Notes: generated by a model from the letters alone, not told the origin. A stretch of 53,098 nucleotides of DNA from Boletus sp. NGJ (GCA_019096195.1 JAGTXK010000102.1:1-53098), one strand, 5' to 3'. Positions 22,536 to 34,628 are shown, counted from the first letter of the stretch. Made by a program: numbers and translations.

Positions 22536-23110
22536 CACATGATCACAAGAAGGATATAAACAAGAAATGCATGCCATGTAAAAGCATGATACTGAGGCAT
22601 ATCAAAAAGTGATGAGACCAATGTGGGCCTTGAGCGAAGTAGGTGGTGAACAAGGGCAACAATAGTGCACCAACACCTGAAGAAATGATTGTGAAATGCA
22701 ATAGACATGAATGTGCTCAAACAAATCGCACACACTATATGCTATGCATGAAATGAACAAGGGCAGGGTGTCAGCATCAATGATATGAATCAACAATATA
22801 TCTAGATCCAGATCACACCTGCTATGAGCAGACCCATCCAGAGCCTGGGATTGTCCTTGTAGTGAACAATGTAACTGACACTTTGGGCAGTCTAAGGAGT
22901 GGAGTAATACCAGTGCCAGTAAATGTGTGAGGACAACAGAACCCCTGTTGCTTACCTCCAATGCCATTCCACAGCCATTAATGGTGTATGCAAACATGAA
23001 GGCAGGGAAGGGGACTGCTGTTACTGTGAGTATGTGAGAAGTCAGTGTAGTGGTAAGGTGGACAGCACTCACCTGGGCATGGGCATTCTAATGGGTGTAT
23101 GAGCAGTGGT
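22536..23110 (-). pseudogene. MFS transporter gene fragment with introns
   Basis: Minus-strand exons that splice with normal GT-AG sites: 23023-22956 (VPFPAFMFAYTINGCGMALE), 22891-22819 (TAQSVSYIVHYKDNPRLWMG LLIAG) and 22676-22536 (VGALLLPLFTTYFAQ, then HWSHHF). This order, an INGxGMAL.DAQ-like loop, then a GxGALxxPLxxTxFAQ helix, then HWSxHY, is typical of the central helices of a fungal MFS general-substrate transporter of about 450-500 residues. Only about 100 residues remain and an in-frame TGA follows at about 22548. The introns show it is a genomic-DNA copy. It is a captured or relict host gene piece in the transposon island. Confidence 0.65.
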
Positions 23111-24440
23111 GTGGCATGAATGTGGTGGTGGTGTTGGCCCAGGGGTGTGTGGTGAATGGCCAGGCAATATGGGATAAGGTTAAACATGCTGGTTAGTCAC
23201 AGTGTGCAAAAGCAAGTGGTGATGGGAGGTGGTACTTACCTGGAAGCACTTGTGATGTTGGCATTTGTGCTAGTGTGAGTCAAAAGAAAGTTTGTGAGAA
23301 AAACAATACATCACATGTTAATTTAGGGCAGGCATAATATTACTTTGTTGCTCCTTGCTTATAGAAAGAACTGTAATCTTCAATATAGTCATTATATTAA
23401 TATAGTAAATTTTAGTCACCCTCAACAACATGGTGGGTCTGGTGGATCTGGAGACCATTTGGCATATTTGGATTGTGGGTTTGGCAGCTCAGATGTGTCC
23501 ATCGCCTTGTGCTTCCTCTTTCCATGCTGACTTGCTTTATGATTAGCTAATGATCATGCATCATGTTTCAACTCATTTTGAGTCATAGCATGTGTTGCTC
23601 ATTGCACCAGCCTTTCTCCCTCATACCCCATGCCTTAGAACTCCATTGCAAACGCTTTGGTGTTGTGCTTCATCCTTGTTTCCTTTCATCACCTCCTTCT
23701 TGTCTGGTTGATCACCTAGCCCTGGATCTTGACATAGTGTGCTTGTTTTAATGTCATGCTCAATCCTGGCTCTTCTTGGACCTATTTCATTGTTTCCACT
23801 GTGTTTAACAACCTTTTGACTGTGCAGTTCACCCTCAACATCTCCTGACTTGACCTTCTTGCCCATTTCACCTTCTGGCCCTCTATCCCGATGTAGCATG
23901 CTTGTTTCAATGGATGCACTAATTTCCATCACCTATGGGACATCCAGGGGTGCTGTGGAGACTGCTTGGTACTTGTGTTTCACCTCTCAGATCTGGTGAG
24001 TTCAACATTTCCTTGTCAACATGCTCAGATTCTAAAACTATCTGAAACTTCTTCAACTGGTTCATGACCTCATTGACATCCTCAGAGGGTTCTGGTGCAT
24101 CCTTTTTGAATATGGCATTGTAACTCACCATTCTACTCCTCTCCCCCTTGAGCTCAACACTTGGGGGGTTTCTTTCATCACACAATTTGTCCTTGTAGAT
24201 TGGTAGGTGCTGGGGAGCTTTGTCTCTCCTTGAGTTGCACACCACCCATCTATGTAGTGATGCCATTCTGCCATGCTGCTCATGCTGCTGCCTTCACTGT
24301 GCACACTCACACCATGTCATTGGTCTGTGCATCTGCTATTCATGTGCATTGATGTCTCATGTGGATGTGAGAAGTGGGGATGAGCTGCAGTTCAACTTTT
24401 TGTTTGCATGTATACACAATGTCAGATGGGTGGGAGGCTA
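23111..24440. other. Mostly non-coding; two adjacent minus-strand ORFs of unknown meaning
   Basis: ORFs at 24266-23919 (115 codons) and 23932-23621 (103 codons) are adjacent in different minus-strand frames and hydrophilic: EPSEDVNEVMNQLKKFQIV in the first; IETSMLHRDRG and IKTSTLCQDPG in the second look like two copies of one short motif. I recognise no family. The rest, including 23111-23600, shows no coding signal beyond possible upstream MFS exons. Confidence 0.3.
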
Positions 24441-24442
24441 CT

Positions 24443-24775
24443 ATACATCAGCAAATACAGAATTTCATCATACAATAGTGCTCATAGTGCCATAGTAGTT
24501 TCATAGTAGTCATAGTAGTTTCATAGATAGTAACTCATAGTGTTCATAGTGTCATAGTATTGAAAGTGTATTCATACTATCCATAGTATATTCATAGTGT
24601 TCATAGTATCATAGTATCATAGCATTTCATAGCATTTATAGTACATTCATAGTAGTCATAGTCATAGCAGTAATTTTAAACTAATCCTAATCCTATTTCT
24701 ACAGTATTTCCTAATCCTAAATCAAAAGTATATAAAAAGTGTAGTTAAATGTATAGTCAAATGTTGTACAAGGCC
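24443..24775 (+). repeat. Left inverted terminal arm: CATAGT repeats then TAATCC repeats
   Basis: About 25 imperfect CATAGT-centred units (often CATAGTGTT, CATAGTATT, CATAGTAGT) occupy 24476-24665. GTAATTTTAAACTAATCC with CTAATCC units follows, then GTATATAAAAAGTGTAG and TTGTACAA. It is inverted relative to 38935-38540. Confidence 0.85.
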
Positions 24776-24799
24776 AGTTCCTTTTTAATAATTACAAAC

Positions 24800-25860
24800 A
24801 AGCACTGGGTCTTATCAAGAAGTACACAGTGGAGCTGGTTAATTTCAAAGCTTTAACAAGCTTTGGTGACAAGGACTTTGAAACTTAGCATTAGGAGGAG
24901 CTGGAGTATTTGAAGGACTGTGCATCTGAGCCACAGACAGCATTGGTCTCTGTAGCATATGTGAAGGAACTTCAGAAACTCCAGTTTGCAGAGTGAGTTA
25001 CTTTATTCTCTTTCATAAAGCATACTTACTTGCTTCTAGAAAAACATATGGCAGTGTCACACAGTCCCCCTATCTGACATATACTGCCTCCAATTTCACA
25101 TCCAAGTCTGGCCTTAATCAAACTGCCCAGCAATGTTTGAATACTGTGAGCGCAGAATATTCATTGGTCCAGCACAAATATAAGCTCCAGCTCAATGTTG
25201 TTGAGCACTTTGAGTGGCAGCACAATATTCACACATGCTGGACACTTGATGACCCAGAATATGTTGCCATTCAGGATTATACCAAACACTGCTCATTTAT
25301 TCATGTCATTAAAGAGCTTAAAGGCCTGGTTGTACAGCATCTCTTTGAACTTTCAAAAGCCAATCTAGCTAGTATAGGTTTGTATTCCTTCTTTATATCT
25401 GATGATTCCTGATGGCTTTTCAGGCTATAAGATGTGTAAACACATGTCAAAGGCTTTAACATGCTGCTTCACAGCAATCCATAGAGCACTTGAATGTTAC
25501 AATAAACTAGCACCCTGTCAAAAACTGCCCCACCTCAGACTTGAATATTCCAATGTCATTGGCTACAGCATACTAAACCCTAGGCTCAATCTGCCAACCA
25601 TGAAATGTCTATGAAATACTTTAAGATTTTATGGTTGAAGGAAGAAATTGTCTGCCTGAATGTTAAGATCCATTGACTTGCTGCATGGGTTGATCACAAT
25701 AAGAACCAGATCATGAAGGCGGAGCAAAAATTCCAGGAGTTGGAATGCGAGCAACTTGCTGCTGAAATGGGAATGTTCTATGCCAAATGACACTAAGTGA
25801 ATGATATTCATTAAAAGATCCTTTTCAAGATCTACAAGCTGAAAGGGTACAGTGGTTAGC
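24800..25860 (+). pseudogene. KDZ-family transposase, C-terminal remnant
   Basis: KDZ (Kyakuja-Dileera-Zisupton) transposases are large proteins of fungi and other eukaryotes. Blocks: ALVSVAYVKELQKLQFAE (about 24938-24990), a 45-nt intron ending CTTCTAG, SGLNQTAQQCLNTVSAEYSL (about 25110-25165), WTLDDPEYVAIQDYTKH (25238-25290), IKELKGLVVQHLFELSKANL (25310-25370), an intron of about 46 nt ending TTTTCAG, then GYKMCKHMSKAL with ALECYNKLAPCQKLP (25423-25530), MKYFKILW.KEEIVCLNVKI (25612-25670), AAWVDHNKN and finally KLKGYSG (about 25838-25858). Four or more stops and frameshifts. The N-terminal and catalytic parts are missing: the sequence starts directly after the left terminal arm. Family match is from memory but covers many ordered motifs. 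Confidence 0.78.
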
Positions 25861-27521
25861 AGCCCAAGTGTAGGACATCAGAGGAAAGTAGTGAAAAAAA
25901 CAAGAAGCTAATGACAAAAATAAAAACAAGGAGGATAATGAGAAGGATGTAGTCGCTACTGTCATTCATCTTATGGACTGCCTTGAACACATTAACTAGC
26001 CTATATATTTTGTACAATGAAGCCTATAATGACATGGTTTGATCTTTTTTGAACTTATGATCTTCAAATCAACTGCCATTGGTCTCAATAAAGCCATGCC
26101 AGTTCTAGGGAGAACAACTCAACAGTTATCTCTTCTATGATACTTGCATATTACAGATGAGAAACAAACAACAGTCACTGCAATTTGCTCAATATTCATA
26201 ATATTGGACCCATGAGCAACTAAAAGTGCTCAGAAACTCAACTCAAACCCATTCAAGTTTATGCTAGTGAAGCTCAGTGACTGGCAGTCGATCTATTGCT
26301 ACTATGAATAGACATACAGAATGCTAGGCTCTCAAAGAGTTGTCTTACCACTGTGGCTTGCTTGGCTGAATGCTAAGTATGCATACTTGTCTTTGACTAT
26401 GCTAGTGGCTGCTACACAGTGTTCAAATTGTGGTCAATACCCCATAGTGTAATCTACAGGAACCCAACCTTATCTTACAATATGACCCTGGTCAGCAACC
26501 CATCTACACACATTTATAATGACTGCTACTGTCCTCAAGTCCCAGTCATGTCTCATACTTATCAGAACTATTCTTTCAACAAAAGCCATCTCTATTACTT
26601 GTCTTTATTCCAGAAGCCAGTAAGCAGCATATCCTAGCTACTAAAAGCAAGTGCTAAGTTACATCTCAGAAGGCAAATGTTGAAATTAAGCTAACTGCTT
26701 CTTTTGACTTAGAAAAGTCTAGTGAAGTGCTCTGTGTTTCTCCTATAGCAAAATCACTGATCATGCTGTCCCATATAACCAACAATGCTCTAGAGCAAGC
26801 ATGCATGCAGTACATCAATAATCTCTTCACCAAGGAGTATTTGCCAGCCATTCATGAATGCTTATTTAGATAGAGCTCTGTCAACCTTCCTCCCTCAATG
26901 GAAAAAGTGCATCTGCTACTCACTCAAGGCAGATCATTGATTAAATTGGACTTCTTGGACTTCACCTTGACAAGGGTATCTCTGCCAGGCATGCAAACAG
27001 TGATTTGCCCTTTCTCTTCCCAGATCCAATGATCCAGTCCACTCCCACTCTTTGACCCCATGAGAGCTCTTCATTGGTGATATCTTGTTTTCTGAAGAAC
27101 TTTCATTCACTTATTATTCTCTTATAATCAATATTTCTGACATTTCAGATGCATCCTCCAGAGTTCTCATTTCACCATTCTCTGAAGAATCTTCCCATCC
27201 CTCTATCTGCTCTACGGACACTCATCAGTCCCTCAACCTGTTCATCGTGTTCAACTGCCATGAAACTCTGTTCCCTATTCACTCCCCTCAGAATGTGACT
27301 ATCAGAAACAATTGGTGGGAGGACACTCCATTATTGCTGATAACTAGGTTGCTCACAGATGGCATTGTGGTTACTAGGTCTGACTGTATGTCAGGGCCCT
27401 TGAAATACATCAGAAAATTTACAGTGCCCCTGCCCAAATCATCAATGATAAGAGCAACCATGGATGCCCCATTTCAATTAGCTCTGATTCCAGTTCTGGA
27501 ACTCCCAAGATCCATAACTAT
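25861..27521. other. Decayed sequence without recognisable gene
   Basis: Plus-strand translation contains open stretches, for example around 26640-26870 (LTASFDLEKSSEVLCVSPI, then NNALEQACMQYINNLFTKEY) and a 153-codon ORF at 27085-27546, but I recognise no family. It may be an additional cargo gene of the composite element. Confidence 0.35.
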
Positions 27522-27808
27522 ATGCTTGCTTCCAAATTACTGCTAACAGACAAACCACCTTGTAAAATTGGCAAGACTATGGTCCCTACTATGCCACAGA
27601 CAAGGTATACTGCAAAGGCACTGCAAATCAACCCTTCTACTGCTGGAAAAATGAAGAGAGCGCCACAGCCAAGAGTGCATAAGGATAAAGTTCTGGTAAA
27701 ATCAGTTCCAGCTGACAATGTCCCTATGCTGGGATTTATGCTATCAAGGCTGGCACCAGTGACAGCTGTTTTGGGTGTGGAGTCAGCAAAGAAAAAGCCA
27801 ATCCAAGT
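27522..27808 (+). pseudogene. Accessory gene of basidiomycete 'GWP' family, N-terminal part, split by chromovirus 2
   Basis: Opens at ATG 27522 with a basic Lys/Pro-rich sequence (LLTDKPPCKIGKTM, GKMKRAPQPRVHKDKVL, ESAKKKPIQ) and is cut at CAAGT (27804-27808) by the retrotransposon. Removing 27809-35129 joins GT to G of 35130 and continues in frame as VIITEEVDAAK before a TGA. The true N-terminus could lie in an upstream exon. See 35130-37222 for the recognisable part. Confidence 0.55.
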
Positions 27809-28299
27809 TGTAATGAAACCAATGAGGAATTCACCAATAACCATCCACAAGGCTCAACAACTTTGCAGGTTACACAAATCCTGGCACAGTAGAATGTGGT
27901 GGGAAGTCTTCTCCAAACAATACCAGTCTACAATGGTCAATGACCAAGGCAATGACTGCAGCAGTGAACAAATGGATTAGACTGGGAATTCCAGTCACAA
28001 AGTGTCTACTTTATATATGTTACAAGAGTGCACACAAACCAAGCTGTGTGTGAGAGGAATTACTAAGTAAGGTAGTATTGTAAGAAGTGTTCATAAGATA
28101 ATATGAACAGAGATTAAAAGGGGCTCTGTGAGAAAAGTAGAAATTAAAGAGGCATGGATCACATGAGGTATAACATCATATGATGTTATAGGTCTAGGCC
28201 ATGTTATGTGATTATTCCCATGGTCATGTGCATAGTCATGTGACTTTGGATAGAAATTGAAGTAGATGAGACATGATGTAAAAAGTTCATATTATGATA
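27809..28299 (-). repeat. 3' LTR of chromovirus 2
   Basis: 491-bp direct repeat of 34629-35124. The two copies are nearly identical over long runs (27820-28000 against 34640-34820), differing mainly by transitions, which makes this insertion clearly younger than the KDZ remnant around it. The polypurine tract is at 28303-28312. Confidence 0.94.
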
Positions 28300-28429
28300 T
28301 TACCCCCTTTTTAGGATTCAAATTCCAGGTGAGTCATGGAAGGAGTGGTTTCAGTGAGGTTTTAGAAAGGAGTGAAAAGTGAAGTGAATGCTGCAGTAGA
28401 GAGTCTGCAGAGTTTATGAGGTGCAGAAG

Positions 28430-29940
28430 GGTTCTTTTTGTGGAAATCGGCAACTGTCTGAGGTGTGGTGTTGATTATGTCACTAGATTCCCATGTATGA
28501 TCTGTTTCATCATACCCCTTCCAACACACTAGATATTAATTTCCAATTGTGCATGCACAAGGCAGCAATAAAGTCAATTTTAAATTGTTCTTCCCCTTCT
28601 TCATCAATCTCAATTGCATCTGGCCTTACTTTTGTTTATCTAGCCAAAGTTTCTTTGTAAGGTTTGATGCAAGAGATATTAACTTTCAGGTGAATGTGAA
28701 CAGTATTGGGGAGTTTAAGCATTACTGCATTAGGGAGGATGTGGGTGATGGTATAAGGTCTGATCCATTTTTGGGTAAGCTTTTTTGCTGTATATGGAAG
28801 TTTTAATTTATCTGTTGATAGCCACACCTGTTAGTCAATAGAATATTCTGGTGCTTTGGATCTCTTTTTCTCTAATGATGTAATCATCCTTTCTCTAGAT
28901 GCTTCAGGTGCTGCTTCTATCTCCTTATGGGATTGGCTGATGTCTTTCATGAAGCCAGATAGTTTCCCTTCAAAATCCATGTGAGGTGCACAGTTTTGTG
29001 TAACATTAAAGGGGATTTCTCTGGTGGCCATAGTGACTATATTGTTGTGCAAGAATTGCACCATTTTGAGCCAATCTGTCCAATCATTTTGCTTTTTGCC
29101 ATGTAGGCATGGAGATATTGCTCCAGATCTCAGTTGACCCTTTCAGTTTGTCTGTCCATTTGTGGATAATAGGTGGTTGAGATCTTTTTGCTTTATTTCT
29201 AGAAGCTTACAAAGCTCCTATGTGAAAGCAAAAACGAATTGAGGGTCCTTTATTGGAAACAAGAGTAGAGGGTAGTTCGTGTGTACACCAAACATTGTCT
29301 CTAAATAAAATAGCTAGGTCTGAAGAGGAAACACGTGTCATGTGTGGGTATAAACACAACTTCCTCTGAGAATTGATCTATGACTACACAAATAGCAGTA
29401 AAAGAATGTGATTTGGACAAGCCCATAATAAAATTGACAGAGAGATCTTCCCATGGTCTTTTTGCTGCTAGGAGTGGTAAAAGTTTTTCTACTGGTGCCT
29501 TTTGCTTACCCTTTATAAGAGCACACACTTGGCAGTGGTCTATATATCTTTAGTGACTCCAGGCCATGAAAAGTATCTAGTGAGTGCATATATAGTTTTT
29601 GAATGTCCACCATGATCAGCGATGGGTGAATCATGGCATAGAGTTATGAGTTGTATATGTAAAGAGGGTGGTATGAAAACTTTGTTGTTTTCATTTTTGG
29701 AAATGTTCATAGTAGAATCAAAAAGGAAGGTATTAATAGCATCAATGTCAAGTTTTTTACTTTCTTCTTCCAGAGAATACATGAAATCAGAAGATAAAGA
29801 AACATTGTTTATAAAAATAGAAGGAGGTAAAACAGTGATATTTTGATTGTGATCTAATCTGTGAGATAAAGCATCTGCTCTTCTATTAGATGAACCAGGT
29901 TTATAAATGAAAACATAGTTGAATTCTTGGAGAACCACAT
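28430..29940 (-). pseudogene. Chromovirus 2 integrase and chromodomain remnant
   Basis: From 29938 downward on the minus strand: the RNase H end FNYVFIYKPGSSNRRADALS; the integrase zinc-binding region HIQLITLCHDSPIADHGGH...YFSWPGVTKDI; the core DLSVNFIMGLSKSHSFTAI (29440-29380), where the usual catalytic Asp is Asn; DPQFVFAFT.ELCKLLEI; the post-core KLPYTAKKLTQKWIRPYTI and IHLKVNISCIKPY (to 28636); and a chromodomain, VCWKGYDETDHTWESSDI, at about 28532-28475. The chromodomain in this family steers insertion toward particular chromatin. Several stops separate the blocks. Confidence 0.85.
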
Positions 29941-30047
29941 GCCAGCATGCTCAATGACTACTAAGGGTTTGCGGTTTCTTCCAATATTTGAGGTTCTTGT
30001 GGTCAAGCCAGGTTTCAAATCTTTCACAGCTGATAAGATAGTGATGC

Positions 30048-30988
30048 TGTTATGGTCACAGGAGGGGGTACATCTTTTCCTCTCCCTTCACCCCCCGTTG
30101 GACTATGGGACGACTAATTCTTCAACTCAAACCAGGGATTCCCCCATGACACCAACTCAGGCATTGCCCCATCCAGAACTCCCTTTCTAGGAAGTTATCT
30201 GTTTGGTTTGGACACCGCCTTTCTATTTCATTGATACATGCATTTCACCCTTTTCATCTGATCATAGACATTGCCTCCTTGGCTATGCTCTTTCGTGCAC
30301 AGCCTAGTATTCCAACTTACCATTTGACTGATGCCTTGATCCCTTATGATAATCTTCTGTTTGCAACTTACGATTATCATATATGATACAAAGCCTGCCT
30401 GAGATGGGCAGGGCCTATATATAGGGAATGCTGGCCCTTCATGTAACTCTAACCTAGATCTACACAACTTCCTGTGTAATCTACCCAGCTTTCCCAGCTC
30501 TCGGTTCCACCTCACCTCAGAAACTCACTTCTGCTCTGGAGGTGATCGCCCTTGTGCTCATGATCATCTTCCTTGTCATGTTGCACTTGTATGGCCTCGT
30601 TGCTGTCCATACCCGCTTCGAAAGCTTCAGCAACTCCAACGCCAATAGAGGTTGGCCCGTGTAAGCCCAGGACTCTGTCACTGGCACTCATCTAAATCCA
30701 GGACTCTGCCACTGGTATAGTATTGGTCAGGACTCCGTCACTGACCCCCATATAGGATAGGTCTGCCCTTCCATCACATCGCGCCACCATCCTCAAAGTC
30801 TGAGACTCTGCCATCGGTCATAGAGTAGGCTTCAACTCCAAGGGAGACTCTACATGAAAGCTAGCCATCGGTTCCCAGTTTGAGGAATCATTGGGCCTCG
30901 GGAGGTATTTTCCCCTCAAGTCCGGCTAGTCCAGTAACCACACAGGGTTGATTACTCAGGAATGTGTCACTTGTTACACGATGTAACA
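30048..30988 (+). mobile_element. Solo LTR inside chromovirus 2
   Basis: 941 bp beginning TGTTATGGTCAC and ending GATGTAACA, inserted between the RNase H and integrase blocks. The flanks are GATGC (30043-30047) and TATGC (30989-30993), an imperfect 5-bp duplication. About 78-80 percent similar by eye to 39096-40063 along its whole length. A TATA-like TATATATA lies at about 30416-30423. The second half has imperfect tandem copies of a unit like AGGACTCTGCCACTGG. It is much richer in CpG than the chromovirus around it. Confidence 0.88.
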
Positions 30989-31034
30989 TATGCTCTGTGC
31001 TGTCAAAAGAGTGAGAGATAAAGGTGATAGGTTG

Positions 31035-31373
31035 TCAGTTACCATCTTTGCATAATGTAGAGAGCACAGCTTCCATGGTGATGTCTGAGGCATCAGTTTC
31101 CACGTGTACTTCTTGATTGCGGTTTGGATATACAAGAAGCAGTGCTTCTATAAATTTCTTTTTTAGGACTTCAAATGCCTTTTGTTGATTGGGATTCCAT
31201 ATAAATGGAACATCTTTTTTGGTAAGATCGTTCAGGGGGTGTGCAATCTTGGCAAAGCCACTGATGAATTTTCTATAATAATTACATAATTCAAGAAAGC
31301 CTTGAAGTTGTTTGAGACAAGTTAGAATTGGCCAATCCATGACCCCAGTAACTTTTTTCTCTTGCATTTCTAC

Positions 31374-31405
<32 letters not shown>

Positions 31406-31982
31406 GATACTACCATACCCCCAAAGTCCACCTTGTCTATAGAGAAGAAGCAATTAAAAAGTTTAACATAAAGATCATTTTCATGTAAGTGATGAAGGAC
31501 CTCTTTTATGACCTCTTTATGCTCTTCCTTTGTCTTCTTCAATGTAAATATCATACAGCCATTGATATAAATCATTACTACTGCATACATGTCATTTAAG
31601 ATATTGTTCATCATCTGTTGGAAAGTAGGAGGGGAGTTAGTCATTCCAAAATACATGACTGTTGGTTTGTAAGCCCCTATAGGCATTATGAATGCATCCT
31701 TCCATTCATCTCCTTTTTTGATGTGAACATTATTGTAGCCCCAACATAAGTCAAGAGCCATAATAAGTCAGCATTTTTAAGCCCCTCAATTAGCTATGGA
31801 ATCAAAGGGAGAGGATAGAAATTTTTTACAGTTCCTTCATTTAAATAGTGATAGTTTATGACCATCCTCTTCTCACCGTCCTTTTTTGGTATGAAAAAGA
31901 CCAAAGATGTTTGCAGAGATTTAGAAGATTTGATATATCTCTTCTTGAGTTTCTTGTCAATGAATACACATACTTCTTCCAT
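31035..31982 (-). pseudogene. Chromovirus 2 reverse transcriptase and RNase H start
   Basis: Minus-strand frames 31982-31794 (SLVFFIPKKDGEKRMVINYH), 31761-31410 (LCWGYNNVHIKKGDEWKDAF, FGMTNSPPTFQQMMN, YING replacing YxDD) and 31367-31035 (GFLELCNYYRKFISGFAKIA, FEVLKKKFIEALLL, VETDASDITMEAVLS). A run of 29 A on the minus strand (31405-31377) interrupts the frame between the RT thumb and the RNase H connection and is translated as polylysine. The loss of both catalytic aspartates in the YxDD box means no reverse transcriptase activity. Confidence 0.9.
31377..31405. repeat. T29 homopolymer within chromovirus 2 pol
   Basis: 29 consecutive T on the plus strand. Its length is prone to assembly or sequencing error, and it falls exactly at a frame change in pol. 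Confidence 0.95.
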
Positions 31983-32263
31983 TTCTGTGTCTGATAGGGG
32001 AATTACTTAACCCTTCTTGGAAATGAAGTCTTCTTTGAGATCTATGGCATGATCCCATGGTTTCCTTAGTGGCATTCGTTCAGATTCATTCTCTGAGAAA
32101 ACATCTAAAAAGTCATGGTAAGCGACCAGCACTTGTTCTTTTAGTCCTTCTTCTATAGCATGAATAGTGAGAGAAGAAGTAGTATGGTACTGTAGGTAGA
32201 AGGTCTGAGTCCCAAAATTTTACAGTATTGGGTACAGTGTGGAAAAGAGATAGTCTGCTTTAT

Positions 32264-32530
32264 TCAATCGATGTCAGAGTTATGGCAGTAAAGCCAATCA
32301 TATCCAGTGATCATATGATGAGTATCCAATTTAGATTTGTAAGCATCTATTGTTTCATAATGTCCTGCAACTTCCACTATTAAGATTACTGTATATTGGA
32401 TATGGCCAATGGTGCCATCTGATCCATCCACATTTTGTATCTTTATAGGTTTGTCAAGAGTGAAGAAAGAAATACCATGATATACTATATAGTCTTTATC
32501 AATGAATGTATGCAAGGTGCCCAAATCCAA
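32264..32530 (-). pseudogene. Chromovirus 2 retropepsin-like protease segment
   Basis: 88 codons: DLGTLHTFIDKDYIVYHGI aligns with the DSGAxxxFID active-site motif of Ty3/gypsy proteases (Asp kept, Ser-Gly altered). It ends HHMITGYDWLYCHNSDIDW, the conserved G.xWLxxHNPxIDW block. It would process Gag-Pol in an intact element. Confidence 0.8.
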
Positions 32531-32858
32531 GAGAGATTTGAACGGGTGCTGAACCCACTGGTCGTTCTGCTTGCAACTAATGATGGTCTCAAGTGAAAAC
32601 TCTCCACCAAATGACTATATTATTGTGTGATGCATAGTGACCATTGAAGTAAAGTGAGGGGTTTATAAATAGAACTGACTTTCTGCTACCTTGTTAGAGA
32701 ATCAAGCACACTATATTTTGTTTCCAGTGCCACACTCATTTGAAATGCCCTTACAGAAGTACAATTTAATTTATGAAGCACAGCAGAGAAATTGGAGATA
32801 GAAAAGTCTGTATCTACACATAATGAAAAATGTTCTTGTCCCTGATCACCCCCAGAAA

Positions 32859-33835
32859 TCAGAGACCCTGTCCTTTTAAAGCATCTGTGGTCTGCTGCCT
32901 AGCCTGTGCTTCAAACTTGTCCTGATAGTAAGCTTCTGCTTTTTTGAACACAAAAGAGGCACTTGGTATGGCTGCCTGAACTGGAGGAGTCAGAAGCCAA
33001 CTGTATTGTTGCACTACATGCGCTTGTGGAGGGGAAGGGTAAAAACTGGGATACTCATTTTCTCCCAAAGATACATAAGTACCACTATTATAGTCCCATA
33101 CAAATTGTTGGTGCTGTTGAGGGTGCCCTTGTCCACAACAAGGGTTCTTGGGGCAGTTGGGTTTAATGTGCCCAGATTGCCCACAGAGATAGCAGGTTCT
33201 TATTTCCTGCAATGGTCCAGCCTGCTGGATACTAATCTCCATGGGCATGCCTCTGCCTGGTTGGGTGCCATATGGTGCGAACTGTGGTTTGGCAGAAGCA
33301 GGGGAATAGAATCTTGGTGGATAGGAGAGGTTTGATAGCATCCCCAAGAAGGAGGGTGAGAGTTTACCTGGGGACCTCTCTCAATTGTGATCTGTTCATA
33401 GGCCCTACCTATGTTATAATACACATTTATGAGATCCTCCAGGTCAAGTTCTCCTTCTGGAAGGTTCAGCTTGTACCTTTCATAAATATGGTAGTCTACT
33501 GCCTTTTTCAGTAGAACTCCCTGACAGTACTCTTCTATCTCGGCCTCCTTTATCAAGATTGTAAATCTTTGTAAGAACAAGTCAATTGGGTGCCCATTCT
33601 GCCTTAGACCCTTGAGTTTCCTTAACGACTCATGGATGATGACATCTATTCTAAAGTATCCTTTAATTTCTTTCTTTTTTTGAAGCATGGTCCAACTTGG
33701 CCATGCTGAATCTCCTTTTCGACCAAGTACATTTTCTTGGTCATCCTTTTGATCCTCCTCCTCTGCCTTGATATACTTTTTCAATATTATTTGGGCAAAG
33801 CCCTCTGCTTTCTTTTCAAAGCAGGAAAGAACCAC
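32859..33835 (-). pseudogene. Chromovirus 2 gag with CCHC zinc knuckle
   Basis: Two overlapping minus-strand frames, 33835-33200 and 33347-32859. The first carries the capsid part (YFRIDVIIHESLRKLKGLRQ, PIDLFLQRFTILIKEAEIEE, LEDLINVYYNIGRAYEQIT). The second carries a perfect CX2CX4HX4C knuckle, CYLCGQSGHIKPNC, at about 33194-33153. A frameshift between them, near 33200-33340, separates capsid and nucleocapsid. An intact Gag of this kind packages the element RNA. Confidence 0.87.
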
Positions 33836-34362
33836 TATGGCACAGAGTTTGTTGGAACTCTAGGTCTGCACCTCAATCCAGAGTCTTAATTTGACCCACC
33901 AGATGTAGAAGGTTGCTCAATTGCCATCCCACTTATCTGGGTCAGCTATTTTCTTTGTGACATTGTTCTTTTCTTTGTCAATGTTCAATGACACAAGGTG
34001 CTAAATGAGATCATCAAGATCAATTGACATGGCTTATGTAAGAGGGAGATGGGGTGGAGATAAGAGTGGTGGATTGCGATGCAATAAAGTGTGAATGTAG
34101 AGGAAGGTCGGAGACAGTGTTGTCAGTTGGGGTTTGCTTGGTATATCCAACAACATCTGCAAGTGATTTGAGATGACGGAATTTTGAAAATCTTCTTTTA
34201 GTTTCTTACTGTGCAATATCTTTCAACTGCACTCTAGAGAACCTACACCTTGATGTAATGCTTGCAAGTTACAATATGAGTGATAAAAATTTGATAGGGG
34301 AGAAATCAGATCCACCTGGCTTTAGTATAAGGGAATACTGCCCTTATCAGTCATGACCTCAC

Positions 34363-34497
34363 AGGTAATTACGAGAACCTGGGTACACTAGCATAGTACC
34401 ACCTTATGGACCGTTAGGCACTTAATGGACAACAGGAGCTAGTGCACTATTCCTCATAGCAACTTTATCCTTACTTATAATGCCAGATAAGCATATG
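34363..34497 (-). repeat. Conserved leader block shared by both chromoviruses (copy 2)
   Basis: Counterpart of 8840-8975, in the same relative place between the 5' LTR and gag. Conservation of an untranslated stretch between two otherwise diverged elements suggests a cis function such as RNA packaging or translation control. Confidence 0.7.
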
Positions 34498-34628
34498 AAT
34501 AACCTTTGACAAGTGTTAAACTTGTTGACTGTCAAGTGGTCAAACACTAGAAATGTCCCTTAACACTGGGCCCATGTTTATAACTTTCCTTAGCTCTGGG
34601 AACCGAGCATTGTGTATAGCAGTCCAAG

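Noticed and set aside
24476-24665. CATAGT arrays as a possible CRISPR
   Set aside because: Units are 6-10 bp, imperfect and without spacers of constant length, in a eukaryotic genome with introns.
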